A stretch of DNA of 6,685 nt from Lachnospiraceae bacterium (GTDB lineage: Bacteria; Bacillota_A; Clostridia; Lachnospirales; Lachnospiraceae), in assembly GCA_017958245.1 (NCBI GenBank), contig JAGDDC010000181.1, positions 1 to 6,685 of the forward strand. The letters are read 5' to 3'. How positions within the stretch are numbered: position 1 is the stretch's first letter; each line of letters starts with the position of its first letter. The notes under the pieces were generated by a model. That model did not search any database and was not told the DNA's origin. It worked only from the letters and a program-made list of their open reading frames with translations. Shown here piece after piece: positions 6,080 through 6,685 of this stretch. The translations under genes and the position numbers were made by a program.

Positions 6080-6105
6080 CTGATATCTGTGTGTATTCAG
6101 CTTGG

Positions 6106-6685
6106 TCACGGTGTCGGGGAAGGTTCCCCTGTAGGCGAAGGTGACGGGCTTACGGCAGGCGCAAGCGCAGGTATCGTAACGCTTGTGTAGAGTGACGGAA
6201 GCACTGTCGCCGACTTTGCGCCTCCTGCTATACCCTTGCGGCGGAGCAGGATGACAGCGTTCGGATCTTGCATCTTTATGTCTTTCTTCTGACCGTCGGT
6301 CAGCTTGTAGCTTGATTTGGTCGTGGGCTTTAAGAGAGCGTTGTCCTTGACCGCGGACCATTTGACCGTAGTGAAATCTATGAGTCCGCTGTCGCGGTCC
6401 GCTATGGTCGTCACAAGGAACTCGTAAGCAGGCTTGGCTGTCGTGTCTGTCGCAGCCTTGGTGATCGTGCCGACCTTGTAGCCGTCGGCCGCAGCAGTGA
6501 GAGTGACCGTGGGTGCGTCCGTCTGACCGGGGATCTCGATGAACCTCGATCCGGTCGCGGGCTTCTTGGTGGTCGCAGCCGTCCTCACCTCGAGAGTGAA
6601 GGCCGTCTTCTTGTCGTCGTCGGCAGTCATCCCGAGAGCCTTCCTTATGTCGTCAAGTGTCATCTCCTTGACCTTGGCGGTCGTC
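6106..6685 (-). CDS. Unrecognised Thr/Ala/Lys-rich protein with a Ser-Pro tail, C-terminal part (5' end outside the window)
   Basis: The frame is open to the window edge, giving 192 visible C-terminal residues. An internal ATG at 6663 is unlikely to be the start: coding-like sequence (TTAKVKE) runs into it, and the AAGGAG before it abuts the ATG with no spacer. I recognise no enzyme motif. The visible part has no Cys, one Trp, and alternating polar and beta-prone stretches (for example APTVTLTAAADGYKVGTI and PAYEFLVTTIADRDSG), which suggests an extracellular beta-sandwich or repeat protein. It ends in a low-complexity tail, SPSPSPTGEPSPTP, resembling Pro/Ser linkers of surface proteins, but the stop follows directly, with no LPxTG motif, hydrophobic segment or basic tail. 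A secreted or surface-associated product is inference; the signal peptide, if any, is outside the window. It has its own terminator, so it is a separate unit from the glycan genes. Confidence 0.7.
   Translation of the reverse strand, partial: TTAKVKEMTLDDIRKALGMTADDDKKTAFTLEVRTAATTKKPATGSRFIEIPGQTDAPTVTLTAAADGYKVGTITKAATDTTAKPAYEFLVTTIADRDSGLIDFTTVKWSAVKDNALLKPTTKSSYKLTDGQKKDIKMQDPNAVILLRRKGIAGGAKSATVLPSLYTSVTIPALAPAVSPSPSPTGEPSPTP

Larger units (their letters stand above)
5887..6105. other. Non-coding gap between the Ser-Pro-tailed gene and the ligase-like gene
   Basis: A 219-bp stretch with no credible gene. In minus-strand order it contains the terminator hairpin (6049-6079), two interleaved inverted repeats (5964-6038), the promoter (5940-5968) and the 16-bp dyad (5912-5927). 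Open frames across it on either strand are short and show no family-like sequence. Confidence 0.7.

Noticed and set aside
6661..6663. ATG at 6663 as the true start of the Ser-Pro-tailed gene
   Set aside because: The frame is open to the window edge, and the AAGGAG before it has no spacing to the ATG, so it cannot act as its ribosome binding site; the gene very likely starts outside the window.

Overview
The window looks like a chromosomal segment of a moderately GC-rich, Gram-positive-type bacterium. A Clostridia-like anaerobe is my best guess, with modest confidence. The reasons are AGGAG- or GGAG-type ribosome binding sites, a probable TTG start, MoaA/MoaC/Mog proteins that read like clostridial versions, no LPS biosynthesis genes, and a Ser/Pro-tailed protein that looks secreted. 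No rRNA, tRNA, CRISPR array, insertion sequence or phage gene is visible.

Left third (1-1483, + strand): a molybdenum cofactor (Moco) operon. It holds the 3' end of moaA (GTP 3',8-cyclase), a complete moaC (cyclic pyranopterin monophosphate synthase) and a complete mog/moaB-type gene (molybdopterin adenylyltransferase family). MoaA and MoaC make cPMP from GTP; the Mog-type protein acts later, adenylylating molybdopterin before molybdenum insertion. The moaC-mog gap is 95 bp and carries a 7-bp inverted repeat.

Middle and right (1501-5886, - strand): a three-gene unit read right to left. First is a 12-TM O-antigen ligase/polymerase-like membrane protein (Wzy_C superfamily) with an unusual extracytoplasmic insert. 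Next is glf (UDP-galactopyranose mutase), 18 bp downstream. Last is a MATE-family transporter, 33 bp further on, with a likely TTG start. Glf supplies UDP-galactofuranose, and the ligase-like protein would polymerise or transfer a lipid-linked glycan outside the membrane, so this reads as the end of a surface-glycan locus. It converges on the Moco operon with only 17 bp between the stop codons.

Right edge (5887-6685): a 219-bp non-coding stretch separates the ligase gene from the 3' end of another minus-strand gene, which encodes an unrecognised Thr/Ala/Lys-rich protein with a Ser-Pro tail. From right to left, in transcription order, the gap holds a rho-independent terminator for that gene, two interleaved inverted repeats, a good sigma-70/sigma-A-type promoter (TTGACT, 17 bp, CATAAT), and a perfect 16-bp dyad just after the predicted transcription start. 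The three-gene unit therefore probably has its own promoter.

I see no clear evidence of a wholly new biological system. The items most worth a second look are the insert in the ligase-like protein, the dyad-rich promoter region, and the possible link between the glycan genes and the Ser-Pro-tailed protein.
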